Positions 54,780-63,906 of a stretch of 64,000 nucleotides of DNA are shown here, in pieces (position 1 is the first letter of the stretch; each line of letters starts with the position of its first letter). A program made the position numbers and the translations under genes. This stretch comes from Alkalinema sp. FACHB-956 (lineage in GTDB: Bacteria > Cyanobacteriota > Cyanobacteriia > Leptolyngbyales > Leptolyngbyaceae). The stretch is taken from NCBI RefSeq assembly GCF_014697025.1, contig NZ_JACJRC010000003.1, positions 62,001-126,000 of the forward strand, written 5' to 3'. The notes below the pieces were generated by a model that saw only the letters and a list, made by a program, of their open reading frames with translations, was not told where the DNA came from and did not search any database.

Positions 54780-54946
54780 TGATTCAGCAAATTACGATTT
54801 AGTCGTGAACCGTTCAGAGAATAATGAACCTGGATTATTCGATCGAATGTGTTTTTCTGTTACAGTAGATTCACTTTAGTAATGCATTGGATATTGCAAA
54901 TCATTACATGCATTGGGTATTGCAAGCAATTACAACAGGTATCGCT
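54780..54946 (+). repeat. Right copy of the direct repeat bounding the Nit1C block
   Basis: Aligns with 41481-41633. Its first part still reads DSANYDLVVNRSENNEPGLF and on to a TAG, the counterpart of the last residues of the 40636 protein. No start or upstream part remains, so this is a headless gene remnant. It leads straight into the intact transporter start at 54908. It has an extra near-duplicate of ATGCATTGG(A/G)TATTGCAA (54882 and 54908) that the left copy lacks. Confidence 0.85.
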
Positions 54947-55657
54947 GCCTTCATTGCCACTAATCTTGATGATCTGATTCTGTTAACGATTTTATTCAGC
55001 CAAGTGTATTCTGCTGGCGATCGAGATGCTGCACCAACAGAGGGGCAACCCAGTCATGGACGAAAAGCTGAGGGGTCGCTAGTTCAAGCTCAGAAAATTC
55101 GGGCTCAGCAAATTCGGGCTCAGCAAATTGTTACTGGTCAATATCTCGGATTTCTGATCCTTGTGTTGGCCAGCTTACCAGGTGTTTTAGGCGGTTGGAT
55201 TGTGCCTCGGCCCTGGTTGGGATTGTTGGGGTTACTCCCGATCGCCATTGGCCTGCACCAACTGTTGCATCAAGAACCCGAAGCAACCGTTCAGCAAGTC
55301 AATGTCATAGCCCTCCCCGATCGGCCCCAGCGAAATTCTCGCAAAATCACCGCTTTACTGAGTTCGCCGATCGGCCAAGTTGCGGCCATTACCGTCGCCA
55401 ATGGGGGCGACAATCTGGGGATTTACGTACCTTTGTTTGCCAGTCAACCTGTGGCGACGGTTGGCTTAATTTTGGTCGTCTTTTTTGGCCTGGTCGGCGT
55501 CTGGTGCGCGATCGCCTATTTCCTAACCCGCCATCCAGTCATCGTAAAAATTCTGGCGCGTTATGGGCACTTGCTTTTACCTCTCGTATTGATCGGTTTA
55601 GGCATCATGATCATCATGGAAAGCCAAACTTTGACATTGTTGCCCAACTGGTTATAG
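54908..55657 (+). CDS. CadD-like cadmium resistance family transporter
   Basis: The ATG at 54908 is in frame and starts MHWVLQAITTGIAAFIATNL; a TTG at 54887 is less likely. The 249-residue membrane protein has five or six helices and CadD/LysE-like features: FIATNLDDLILLTILFSQVY at the N-terminus, GQYLGFLILVLASLPGVLGG, and the internal counterpart ITVANGGDNLGIYVPLFASQ. The repeated 'N-x-D(D/N)' motifs are typical of the family. A loop after the first helices contains repeated IRAQQ units coded by a 15-bp tandem repeat. It may export Cd2+ or another cation or metabolite. Its first 50 bases are also present, broken, after the gene at 40636. Confidence 0.87.
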   Translation: MHWVLQAITTGIAAFIATNLDDLILLTILFSQVYSAGDRDAAPTEGQPSHGRKAEGSLVQAQKIRAQQIRAQQIVTGQYLGFLILVLASLPGVLGGWIVPRPWLGLLGLLPIAIGLHQLLHQEPEATVQQVNVIALPDRPQRNSRKITALLSSPIGQVAAITVANGGDNLGIYVPLFASQPVATVGLILVVFFGLVGVWCAIAYFLTRHPVIVKILARYGHLLLPLVLIGLGIMIIMESQTLTLLPNWL

Positions 55658-55756
55658 CGGGACTGGGCAAATTATCGACAAATTATCATCGACAAATTAT
55701 CCTAGTCGGTTCTGCTTACTGGAAATCAACCTACCGAAAATAAAAAGAGCAAATAA

Positions 55757-55798
55757 AAAGAGCGGGTAACGAACTTACCCACTCTTCCTGATTTTTAG
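55757..55798. terminator. Bidirectional terminator between the transporter and rpe
   Basis: AAGAGCGGGTAA (55758-55769) and TTACCCACTCTT (55775-55786) form a stem with a five-base loop. A-rich sequence precedes and a short T-run (GATTTTTAGG) follows, so it can end both convergent transcripts. Confidence 0.8.
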
Positions 55799-55897
55799 GT
55801 TTTGAATTTTTGTCTCGAGTGAAGTTTCCCGGAAACGAGATCTGGCTTCAATGTGCTGGCGAGAATATGCTAGCGAGCCGATCGTCTGGAATTAACC

Positions 55898-56596
55898 TTA
55901 AACCGCCGCCAATTCCTTTTCAGGACGCTTGCTGTTGCGGATACTGTCGATCGCGGCAGCATAATCCGGCGCGTTAAACACCGCAGACCCAGCCACGATC
56001 GCATTGGCCCCTGCTTCCAGCACTTGCCAGGTATTGTTCCCCTTCAAGCCACCATCCACTTCAATCCAAGGATCCAAGCCACGCTCATCACACATTTGAC
56101 GCAGTTGCTTGATCTTGGGCACAACGCCGGGAATAAAGCTCTGGCCACCGAAACCCGGGTTAACGCTCATGATCAAGATCAAATCGCACAGATCTAGAAC
56201 ATACTCGATCGTCTCCAACGAAGTCCCAGGATTCAGCACAACCCCTGCTTGCTTACCCAGATCCTTAATCATGCCCAGGGTGCGATGCAAGTGAATCGTA
56301 GCGCTCTGTTCCGCATGGACGGAAATGATATCAGCCCCTGCCTTGGCAAAGTCTGCAACGTAACGCTCAGGCTCAACGATCATCAAATGCACATCCAAGG
56401 GCTTTTGGGTGTGGGGACGGACTGCATCCACAATCAGTGGACCGATCGTGATGTTGGGAACAAACCGACCATCCATCACATCAACATGGATCCAATCAGC
56501 TCCAGCGGCATCTACCGCACGGATTTCTTCTCCTAAACGACTGAAATCAGCAGACAAAATCGACGGGGAAATAACGATCGGCTTGTTTGAAGTCAT
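55898..56596 (-). CDS. rpe: Ribulose-phosphate 3-epimerase
   Basis: Rpe interconverts ribulose 5-phosphate and xylulose 5-phosphate in the Calvin and pentose phosphate pathways. The start at 56596 ([20 protein letters not shown]) fits the family; the frame extends upstream without coding character. The 232-residue TIM barrel shows [76 protein letters not shown] and [11 protein letters not shown]. The catalytic Asp pair, metal-binding His and the phosphate-binding glycines are all present. Monocistronic, with a clear terminator downstream. Confidence 0.97.
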   Translation of the reverse strand: MTSNKPIVISPSILSADFSRLGEEIRAVDAAGADWIHVDVMDGRFVPNITIGPLIVDAVRPHTQKPLDVHLMIVEPERYVADFAKAGADIISVHAEQSATIHLHRTLGMIKDLGKQAGVVLNPGTSLETIEYVLDLCDLILIMSVNPGFGGQSFIPGVVPKIKQLRQMCDERGLDPWIEVDGGLKGNNTWQVLEAGANAIVAGSAVFNAPDYAAAIDSIRNSKRPEKELAAV

Positions 56597-56784
56597 GGTG
56601 GCAGTGGGTCGTTGACGACGAGTAGACAACAAATTTGTGATTAGTTTAACAAAATGTGAATCTTTCCTTTCAGAATTTTGGTGAGGAAATCGACAAATTT
56701 TGAATGAAGGTGAGATTGCGCGGTCGGAGGCCAATTCAGGGTGTAGGGTGTAAATAGTGGGGATTTGAAAATCGGAAGTAGGAC

Positions 56785-58614
56785 ATGATACGCCAATTCA
56801 GGCCAAAGTTACGGGAATCAAGCGCAAACGGTCTTGATTTACCCCAGTTTTGGCTGATTCACACGCTGCTCTCCCCCCAGAAACGATTCCTGGTCAGTTT
56901 AGTGCTGATCTCTTGGAGTCTGATGGGGTTTAACCAACCCGTTCCGATCGAAGATTCGTCGATTGGCGATAAAGGCATTGATGCCCTACGCCTCCAGAAA
57001 TCTCCCCATAACTTAACCGGGCGCAAAATTGCGATCGGGCAAGTAGAAGTGGGTCGCCCTCCTAAGTTTGGGGTGGACAAAGCCAAGGATCGCAGTCGGC
57101 GGATTCAACCAGAATCGGCGTTTTTCCATGTTCCCATCGTCGATGCCTTTTTCCGCGATCGTAAGCCGGGACGGAATGTCAGTGTTGACCCCCATGCGAC
57201 CCAGGTGGCCAGCCTCTTGGTCAGTGACAGTAAAGCCATCCGAGGCGTTGCGCCCAATGCTCGCCTGTATGTGGCGGGGGCCGGAGCCATGAACCGAGGG
57301 GCCCAGCAGGAAGACTGCCTCGCAGCCCAAACCGTCGCCATGCAAAATGGGGGGGATGTGCGGGCCATCAACATTAGTTTTGGGGAATCCCTACGACAGG
57401 ATCCACGTTCAAAGGCCGTGCTAGATGGCAACGCCCTCCTCACCCAATGTTTAGATTGGTCTGCGAGGGTTCATGATGTTCTGTACGTGGTCGCAGGCAA
57501 TCAAGGCAAAGGCGGCATTCCCATTCCAACTGATAACTACAATGGGATGACGATCGCCTTTACCCAACGGGTAGACGATCGCTATGCCAAGATCGATTTT
57601 TCTAATATTGGGGATAGCAGCCCATCGGTGTTAAAACGCAATGAGGGGATTGAGTCGAACCTGAATAACCGTCGATCGATCGCCTTGGCTGCACCGGGAT
57701 ATCGAGTCAATGTACGACGACTGGATGGTCAAGTCGTGACGACCAGCGGCACCAGCTTTGCGACGCCCCACGTTACTGGAACGGTGGCGCTGCTGCAAGA
57801 ATACGGCGATCGCCAACTCCGAAAATCCTGCCAACGGGGCGAGGGCTGCCGTCTGCCTTGGACGATCGATGCCCGTCGTCACGAAGTCATGAAAGCGGTA
57901 TTAATGAATTCCGCCGATAAATTACAGGACACCGATGGTCGGCGGTTAGGCATGACCCGCACAATTTTTCAGAAGAACAATCAAACTTGGCTGGAGAGCG
58001 ATGCGGCTCAATCCCCCAAAATTCCCTTGAACTTTCAGATGGGGGCAGGTCAGTTGAATGCCTATCGTGCCTATCAACAATTCAGTGCAGGACAGTGGAA
58101 TCCCCAGAAGTCCGTGCCCGCGATCGGATGGGACTATAACGAAGTCCTTCACTCACCGAACGATCGAAAACGGCATTCAGCATCTGTGAACGCCCGATCT
58201 GGCTCCACTTCTAACTCACCCACTGACCCCACTGCTGACAGAATCTCGGCCAGTCCAGTGTATCGGGACTATGTTTTAAATCAACCCATTGCCGCAGGCC
58301 AGTACGTGTCCATCACCTTGACTTGGAGTCGCCAAGTGGAGCTGATCGATCGCAACCAAAATGGCCAGTACGACATTGGTGAAGGCTTCAACGATCGCGG
58401 TCTTAATAATCTTGATCTGTACCTCATGCCGATCGAGGAAAACGATATCCGCAAAAGCGTAGCCGCTTCCATCAGTGAAGTAGACAGCACAGAACATGTC
58501 TTTCAAGCAGTTCCAGTGACTGGCCGCTACAAAATCCGGGTCTATTTCCGCCAAGCGGTCAATGCACTCAGCCAATCCTATGCCTTGGCTTGGTGGACGG
58601 CTACGGCCAAGTAG
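56785..58614 (+). CDS. Subtilisin-like (S8) serine peptidase
   Basis: The 609-residue protein has an N-terminal hydrophobic stretch (~34-52, [17 protein letters not shown]) that should act as signal or anchor. The S8 domain follows: [18 protein letters not shown] where the usual catalytic Asp site ('xVID') reads Val-Glu, His in [15 protein letters not shown], oxyanion Asn in [10 protein letters not shown], and Ser in [20 protein letters not shown]. After ~450 there is an acidic, calcium-site-like stretch ([18 protein letters not shown]) and a beta domain. The family is typical of exported proteases. The Asp-to-Glu change may be a subfamily trait; activity is likely but not certain. Confidence 0.83.
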   Translation: MIRQFRPKLRESSANGLDLPQFWLIHTLLSPQKRFLVSLVLISWSLMGFNQPVPIEDSSIGDKGIDALRLQKSPHNLTGRKIAIGQVEVGRPPKFGVDKAKDRSRRIQPESAFFHVPIVDAFFRDRKPGRNVSVDPHATQVASLLVSDSKAIRGVAPNARLYVAGAGAMNRGAQQEDCLAAQTVAMQNGGDVRAINISFGESLRQDPRSKAVLDGNALLTQCLDWSARVHDVLYVVAGNQGKGGIPIPTDNYNGMTIAFTQRVDDRYAKIDFSNIGDSSPSVLKRNEGIESNLNNRRSIALAAPGYRVNVRRLDGQVVTTSGTSFATPHVTGTVALLQEYGDRQLRKSCQRGEGCRLPWTIDARRHEVMKAVLMNSADKLQDTDGRRLGMTRTIFQKNNQTWLESDAAQSPKIPLNFQMGAGQLNAYRAYQQFSAGQWNPQKSVPAIGWDYNEVLHSPNDRKRHSASVNARSGSTSNSPTDPTADRISASPVYRDYVLNQPIAAGQYVSITLTWSRQVELIDRNQNGQYDIGEGFNDRGLNNLDLYLMPIEENDIRKSVAASISEVDSTEHVFQAVPVTGRYKIRVYFRQAVNALSQSYALAWWTATAK

Positions 58615-58715
58615 AGTCCCCCAGGAAGCTTCCGGGTTACCTGCCAGCCATCTCTTGAACCGGACTGCTTGCAATCGAATGAACGCCTTGGCAATGTCTT
58701 GTTAGCTATGCCTGA

Positions 58716-58747
58716 AACTGGCTGTGCCGGGAACTAGCTGTGCCGGG
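58716..58747. repeat. 16-bp tandem duplication across a stop codon
   Basis: AACTGGCTGTGCCGGG (58716-58731) is followed by AACTAGCTGTGCCGGG (58732-58747), one difference. The second copy contains the stop codon (58734-58736, minus strand) of the coiled-coil protein; the difference lies within that stop triplet. Confidence 0.95.
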
Positions 58748-60590
58748 GAAAACTAGGTAGCTCAACGGCTGATAGTGAATCCCGCTTTTTCATCGATCGC
58801 GTCGGATAGAGGATGGGGGCAATTTCTGACATTTCATTGAAAACGTCCGGGGCAAGGGGGTCGTCGATCTCAGATCGATCGTGGTCAGAATCGCGATCGT
58901 GGTCAGCACCCGGCTGGGCTGGACGGCCTGCCTCACCTGCCGCTGGAGTACCTAGATGGGCCAGGGGAGAAGCCGCTTCTGCACCATCCCCATCACTAGT
59001 GGAAGGACTGGAGGCCATTGCAGTAGCCTCTCTTGTAGCAATTTTTCTTGCAGCGTCTACCGTCCCTGGCCACTGAACCACTCGCCCTGCGATCGAAGTC
59101 AGACTGGGTTGCTGTGGGGGCGTATCCTGGGAACTCACCGGAAGATTGTCGGCCAGGTCGCCGGACTGGCTGGCTAGATGACTGTCTAACCGATGGACGG
59201 TCGGGAGAGCTGTCAGCGAACTAGACAATGCATCAGGATCCGCTAAATCAGCAGCCAGGACAGAATCCCCTAAGGAGAGATCGGGGGCCTCACCCTGCAC
59301 GGTCGTTTCCCCCAAGGGGCTGTGTAGTCTATCGCTGCCCCCTGGGCCTGTTGCATGATCTACTTCAGAAGATACCTGCCGCTGAATCGTATAACTGACC
59401 ATAGGTTGCTCATCCCCAGATGAACCTATCTCGTCGGGCACGATCGGCGGTATTTGCTCATGGGACGCAGCGATCGAATCAGATACCACCATTGAGTCAG
59501 ATGTCACTGAGTCAGATGCCACCGCAGCTTCAACCGGCTGACCATTCATAAAAGCATTCATCCAAGCCTGAAAGGCCGGATCTAGGGTCTCATTCTCTTC
59601 ATAGGAGGCCGACCAGGGCTGAACCGGCTGCGAACGTGGAATGCTTAATTTGACCGGTTGCCCCTGAAGTAAATCAAGGTCTGCGGCCACCAGGGAAGGT
59701 TCTTCCACCCCATCGGGCACCGAGCTATGCATGTAGGTGGCTGTGGGCACATCCAGACATTTCTCCAACGCCGCTTTAAATTGCAGCGTGTAGCGCTGTT
59801 GACGGTGTAGGCGAGATCGGAGATCGCGACAGGTAATTTCCATCTGGTGGAAAGTTTGCATTTGTTCGGTGTAGCGTTGTTGTGCCAGCGCACATTCCCG
59901 CTCTAGCTGAGCAATTTGTTCGTGACTGCTCTGAAGCTGTACCGTAATCGTCTCCACCAAAATCTGCTGCTTTTGCGCCGTTTGATGGGAGCGCTCCAAT
60001 TCTTGGAAGAGCTCTCGAATGCGACCCTGCGCTTTGTGCAATTCTTGGTTATGCTGCTGAATCAGTTCGGCTTGATCCGTTGTATTTTGAGGTTGAGCTA
60101 AGGCTAGGGTTTCCCAGCGCTCCATTTCTTCCCGCAGAGCGGATTGGGACGTGGCCAACGCCCTCTCTAGTTGGCTCACTTGCTCCCGCAGTTCTTGATT
60201 CTGCCGCTGTAGTTCCTGGAATGAGGCTTCCTTGCTGCTGCTAGCGTACCCCTCTGATCCAGTCGGCTCGCCCCCAGCCTCTCCCCCGATCGCCGCTGCC
60301 CCATCTCCCAAGTTCCAGGTCACTTCCGCCATCGTAATTTCAGGCAACGCATCAACACTCGTTGCATGGGGAAAGGTCACCGTGGTCCAACCATCGTCAT
60401 TGCCGTCATGGCTGCCATTGCCGGGAATGGATTCATTGCCTGCTGCTGAGGTATCTGACCTGGCAGCTACCTCATCCGATAACTCTGTCGATCGCGCGGT
60501 TGATCGCAACTGAGTCGGCTGAATCTGAGTTAGTTCAGACTGGCTAGAAGGCTGACTAGAATTGGGGTTAGGAACTGCGGCTTCACTCAT
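58734..60590 (-). CDS. Coiled-coil protein of unknown function
   Basis: The 618-residue product has a Ser/Gln/Thr-rich N-terminus (1-60), an acidic region with TVTFPHATSVDALPEITMAE, then a long coiled coil at ~120-285 (FQELQRQNQELREQVSQLER, and QAELIQQHNQELHKAQGRIR). A helical block QQRYTLQFKAALEKCLDVPT closes the coil and seems conserved in style. The C-terminal half is disordered and Ser/Asp-rich, ending RDSLSAVELPSFPRHS. No signal or membrane helix is seen. Such proteins often act in cell-shape or division scaffolds; nothing in the sequence proves it. The neighbour genes (subtilase convergent, csaB in the same direction after 470 bases) give no further hint. Confidence 0.75.
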   Translation of the reverse strand: MSEAAVPNPNSSQPSSQSELTQIQPTQLRSTARSTELSDEVAARSDTSAAGNESIPGNGSHDGNDDGWTTVTFPHATSVDALPEITMAEVTWNLGDGAAAIGGEAGGEPTGSEGYASSSKEASFQELQRQNQELREQVSQLERALATSQSALREEMERWETLALAQPQNTTDQAELIQQHNQELHKAQGRIRELFQELERSHQTAQKQQILVETITVQLQSSHEQIAQLERECALAQQRYTEQMQTFHQMEITCRDLRSRLHRQQRYTLQFKAALEKCLDVPTATYMHSSVPDGVEEPSLVAADLDLLQGQPVKLSIPRSQPVQPWSASYEENETLDPAFQAWMNAFMNGQPVEAAVASDSVTSDSMVVSDSIAASHEQIPPIVPDEIGSSGDEQPMVSYTIQRQVSSEVDHATGPGGSDRLHSPLGETTVQGEAPDLSLGDSVLAADLADPDALSSSLTALPTVHRLDSHLASQSGDLADNLPVSSQDTPPQQPSLTSIAGRVVQWPGTVDAARKIATREATAMASSPSTSDGDGAEAASPLAHLGTPAAGEAGRPAQPGADHDRDSDHDRSEIDDPLAPDVFNEMSEIAPILYPTRSMKKRDSLSAVELPSFPRHS

Positions 60591-61064
60591 TGTTAACTCA
60601 TCCTGAATGATAGGGGCTCCTCAAGGTGTCCGTCGAAGAGTTCTAGATGGAAAATCGATCCAGAGAATACAGGGCCATAACAAATTCCCTAGAAACTCCT
60701 GGCAGTGGCTATTCACCCATTCTGTCCCTTTATCGGATAAACCCGGCAACATTTCTGCTAAAGGGATGACAGTAAGTAGGATAACCCAATTCCACTAGAA
60801 CGCTGTGCTTGATCTTGCGGATTACCGTGATCTCATTGATCACTTCGATCACCTAGGGATTTCACGGAGATGCAACGAAAAAGATTGCCCCAACAAATAC
60901 CATTTCCTCAACATCGACAAAGGTTTCAGGGAATCTTTTAGGTCGCTGGAATGGAATACTGAAAACAGATATCCACAACAGGGGTGATAACGGGCAGAGG
61001 CTAGGGTACCCAGAACATTGGAAAAAGCAACAAACTCCTCTAAAAATTTTTAGATTGTTGCAAA
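60591..61064. other. Gap without a gene
   Basis: No convincing gene on either strand; short frames at 60805-60987 and 60862-61083 lack coding character. It should contain the promoter of the coiled-coil protein gene and the end of the csaB transcript. Confidence 0.5.
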
Positions 61065-62174
61065 CTACCGCATCACTTGACACAAAATTTCACGATGAAC
61101 GATCGCTTGTTGGATTAAATTCTCGCGATAGGATTGGGCAGCCCAGGTCTTCGCACCCAAGAGATCAAGCCATTCTTGTACTATTTTCTGTACTAAGACT
61201 TCAGGATCAGACGACAACTGACCGAGTTCCTGTCCTGGCAGATGCAGGGCTTGCATCACTTGGGACACCTTAGGGTCATAGCTCAGGGCATAGCAGCGGC
61301 AATCCTCTGCTGCCGCCATAATGACTGCATGAAGTCGCATCGCGATCGTGAGATCCACCTTCTGAAAAATCCCCTTCACCTGCTGCGGATCCTCCAGTAG
61401 CACAATGGGACTATCGGGAAACTGGGTTTGCAGCCGTTGGGCCAGTGCCCAATCAAGGCTCTGTTGGAAGGGCAAGAAGACAAAAGAAACCCGAGCCTTT
61501 TGCTGAAACTGTTGCAGGGCCTGAATCAGCAGCTCTAGCCACGGTTCAGTTAGCGTTGCATGTTGGCGCACATTCACCGCGACCCAGGGCCGTGGTAACC
61601 CTTGGGTCAGGCGATCGAAGGTGGGGGACTGGCGGGGGGTCATGGCCCAAACCGGATCCGGCGCAAGGGTATGGGGAATCTGCCAGCGAGAGAGCAGCCC
61701 TGCGGAACCCAAATCTCGTACACTGACTGCCTGACAGCGTTTCAGCACATGGCGGGTCATCCAGCGATTATAGGACTTGTGGAGGGGGCCAAGGCCCTGC
61801 GCCCAAGCGATCGTTTGCAGGCCCATCAGTTGCGCCAGTTTCATCAATCCGGCATAGTACAGGGGGCTGATGGCACTGCTGGTGTCCTGCATGAGACTGC
61901 CGCCCCCCCAGATGAAATAGCGAGCCCCCTCATAGGCTTTGAGGATTTCCCCCAGCTTCCAACGATCGTAGGCTTCGACCCCGTAGCGATCGTAGGTTTG
62001 GTGGGGATCTTTGGACAGCACAACGGGGGTGATATGCTCCGGCAGCATTTGCAACAGGGACACCAGCAGGGCTTCATCGCCTGCATTGCCCATGCCGTAG
62101 TAGCCACACAGAACCGCTCGTTCTGAGGCTGGAGAGGAGGGAAGGGGGTTCGATCGTTGGTTGGAATCAGTCAC
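61065..62174 (-). CDS. csaB: Polysaccharide pyruvyl transferase CsaB
   Basis: The 369-residue protein matches CsaB: LCGYYGMGNAGDEALLVSLL at residues ~22-41, KDPHQTYDRYGVEAYDRWKL, the loop YFIWGGGSLMQDTSSAISPL, QTIAWAQGLGPLHKSYNRWM, and SVRDLGSAGLLSRWQIPHTL. It ends in AMRLHAVIMAAAEDCRCYAL with the family His. CsaB adds pyruvate ketals to cell-wall polysaccharide, which anchors SLH-domain proteins; cyanobacteria use SLH-domain porins, so the role fits. It reads divergently from the Ycf49-like gene. Confidence 0.93.
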   Translation of the reverse strand: MTDSNQRSNPLPSSPASERAVLCGYYGMGNAGDEALLVSLLQMLPEHITPVVLSKDPHQTYDRYGVEAYDRWKLGEILKAYEGARYFIWGGGSLMQDTSSAISPLYYAGLMKLAQLMGLQTIAWAQGLGPLHKSYNRWMTRHVLKRCQAVSVRDLGSAGLLSRWQIPHTLAPDPVWAMTPRQSPTFDRLTQGLPRPWVAVNVRQHATLTEPWLELLIQALQQFQQKARVSFVFLPFQQSLDWALAQRLQTQFPDSPIVLLEDPQQVKGIFQKVDLTIAMRLHAVIMAAAEDCRCYALSYDPKVSQVMQALHLPGQELGQLSSDPEVLVQKIVQEWLDLLGAKTWAAQSYRENLIQQAIVHREILCQVMR

Positions 62175-62257
62175 AGCTTCGCCAGAATGAAAAATCGCGA
62201 TGGTGAAGGAATTAGCGTACCTTATACTTCAGTACCCGTCTTTCAAAGTAATCGCCC

Positions 62258-62560
62258 ATGAATGCCTTGTCCATTCCTACTTGGATTATTCACGTCTCTA
62301 GCGTCATTGAATGGATTGCTGCCATTTGGCTGGTGTGGCGGTATGCCGAAGTGATGGGCTACCCTGCGTGGAAAACGCTGTCCTGGGGGATGTTGCCAGC
62401 ATTGATTAGTGCAATGTGTGCTTGTACTTGGCACTTTTTTGATAACTTACCGGGGTTAGGTTGGTTGGTGACCCTGCAAGCCGCAACAACAGCGATCGGC
62501 AATTGCACAATGATGGCCGCAGCTTGGTGGATTTGGCGAAACGCTAAACTGAGTCCTTAG
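62258..62560 (+). CDS. Ycf49-like protein (DUF2499)
   Basis: The 100-residue protein has three membrane helices and the DUF2499 pattern: PTWIIHVSSVIEWIAAIWLV, then GMLPALISAMCACTWHFFDN and LGWLVTLQAATTAIGNCTMM. Homologues occur in cyanobacteria and plastids (Ycf49), where their role in the thylakoid is unknown. The DUF3593 gene follows 200 bases later in the same direction, the usual pairing; in plants the two parts can be joined in one protein. Confidence 0.9.
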   Translation: MNALSIPTWIIHVSSVIEWIAAIWLVWRYAEVMGYPAWKTLSWGMLPALISAMCACTWHFFDNLPGLGWLVTLQAATTAIGNCTMMAAAWWIWRNAKLSP

Positions 62561-62590
62561 ATTAGGATCTGGCCGAATCTCGCATCATTG

Positions 62591-62651
62591 ACTTGCCCAA
62601 CTGACTTGCCCAACTGACTTGCCCAACTCTCGACCAACTGGCTTGCTCAAC
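62591..62651. repeat. 13-bp tandem repeat in the Ycf49-DUF3593 gap
   Basis: Three copies of ACTTGCCCAACTG (62591-62629) are followed by a diverged copy ending at 62651. A second imperfect set (CACTGCCAACAAT) lies at about 62685-62710. Confidence 0.9.
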
Positions 62652-62762
62652 TTAAAGTTTTTAAAGGCACTATTTTTTTAAAGCCACTGCCAACAATCAC
62701 TGCCAACAATTATTGTCCACTACCGGCTCACTGCCCACTACTGACTCCACAAATTTTCTCCC

Positions 62763-63068
62763 ATGTCTAAGGAATCATTATTTGCGCTATCTCTCTTTCC
62801 CTATTTGGGTTTTCTGTGGTTTTTGACCCGTTCTCGCCAAACGCCCAAACTTGCATTGGCCGGCTTTTACCTCCTACTAGTCTTTGTTGCGGTTACAATT
62901 CCTGCTGGCATTTATGCAAAGGTTGCCTATGGGAAGGAATTAGCTAATGTTGATTGGCTCCATGGCAGTGCAGAATCCTTTCTCACGCTGTCCAATATTT
63001 TTGTTGTCCTAGGATTTCAACAGGCATTGCGGAAAGCGAAAACAGCTAATCCAACGGATCATTCTTGA
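62763..63068 (+). CDS. DUF3593 family membrane protein
   Basis: The 101-residue protein has three membrane helices: SLFALSLFPYLGFLWFLTRS, KLALAGFYLLLVFVAVTIPA and the C-terminal SFLTLSNIFVVLGFQQALRK, with YAKVAYGKELANVDWLHGSA between. This is the DUF3593 pattern found in cyanobacteria and plastids. Function unknown; the conserved neighbour Ycf49-like gene suggests a joint role in the thylakoid or plasma membrane. Confidence 0.9.
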   Translation: MSKESLFALSLFPYLGFLWFLTRSRQTPKLALAGFYLLLVFVAVTIPAGIYAKVAYGKELANVDWLHGSAESFLTLSNIFVVLGFQQALRKAKTANPTDHS

Positions 63069-63131
63069 TATTCATCTCTCAAAGTTTTTTGGAAATGATT
63101 TATCACTCGCCACAATTTGGCTACAGTCATC

Positions 63132-63185
63132 ATTCTGGCTAAAGCAATTATTCTGACTAAAGCAATTATTCTGGCTAAAGCAATC
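63132..63185. repeat. 18-bp tandem repeat, three copies
   Basis: Three copies of ATTCTGGCTAAAGCAATT (one change each in copies two and three) lie between the DUF3593 gene and tsaB. Confidence 0.95.
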
Positions 63186-63222
63186 AATCCTGTCCTCAAT
63201 TCAGTCTGTGACTATTTCTGAG

Positions 63223-63906
63223 ATGTCCCACTCCGCTACTTCTCCAAAAACTTGCTACGGCTTGGCGATTCATACCAGTAGCCCCACCTTTGGCTTGGCG
63301 ATCGCGTCAGTCCACGATCGGCAATCAATGCGTTGCCAGAGTTGGGATTTGGGTCGTGAGGTGTCTAGCCTACTGCACCAATATTTGGCAGATTTCCTAG
63401 CACCACAAACCTGGTCGGATTTGGCGTTTATTGCCGTTGCCAAAGGGCCAGGGGGATTTACAGGAACTCGCCTAGGGGTGGTAGCAGCCCGGACATTGGC
63501 GCAACAATTGCAGATTCCATTGTTTGGCATTTCCAGCCTAGCGGCGATCGCTGGGGCCAAGGGGGATCCTAACCAGGCGATCGCGGTTCAAATGCCCGCC
63601 CAACGGGGAGAATTACATACGGGAATTTTTCAATGGCAATATGCGCAGGCCGAACCTCACCCAAACCCGGTACTGCCCCAACAGTCATTGACGCCCGTAC
63701 AACCTGAACGGGTCTACCAACCTGAAGCCTGGGACAGAACTTTACAAGCCTTGCCGATGAATTACGACCTGATTGAAGCACCAACGGCTCAAGGAGAGTA
63801 TGCCGCTGTAGTCCTAGAACTGGCCCAACAGCGATGGCACCAAGGAATTCGCCCTCACTGGTCAGAAACCTTGCCCACCTACGGTCAGCATCCGGTCGAT
63901 CGCTAG
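63223..63906 (+). CDS. tsaB: tRNA threonylcarbamoyladenosine biosynthesis protein TsaB
   Basis: TsaB partners TsaD (and TsaE) in making the t6A modification at position 37 of ANN-decoding tRNAs. The ATG at 63223 (MSHSATSPKTCYGLAIHTSS) is chosen; GTG 63208 would add five residues. The 227-residue protein has the ASKHA fold: GLAIHTSSPTFGLAIASVHD at the N-terminus, LHQYLADFLAPQTWSDLAFI, the signature GPGGFTGTRLGVVAARTLAQ and MPAQRGELHTGIFQW. The second half is shorter and less conserved, as usual. The window ends 94 bases later with no further gene start seen. Confidence 0.92.
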   Translation: MSHSATSPKTCYGLAIHTSSPTFGLAIASVHDRQSMRCQSWDLGREVSSLLHQYLADFLAPQTWSDLAFIAVAKGPGGFTGTRLGVVAARTLAQQLQIPLFGISSLAAIAGAKGDPNQAIAVQMPAQRGELHTGIFQWQYAQAEPHPNPVLPQQSLTPVQPERVYQPEAWDRTLQALPMNYDLIEAPTAQGEYAAVVLELAQQRWHQGIRPHWSETLPTYGQHPVDR

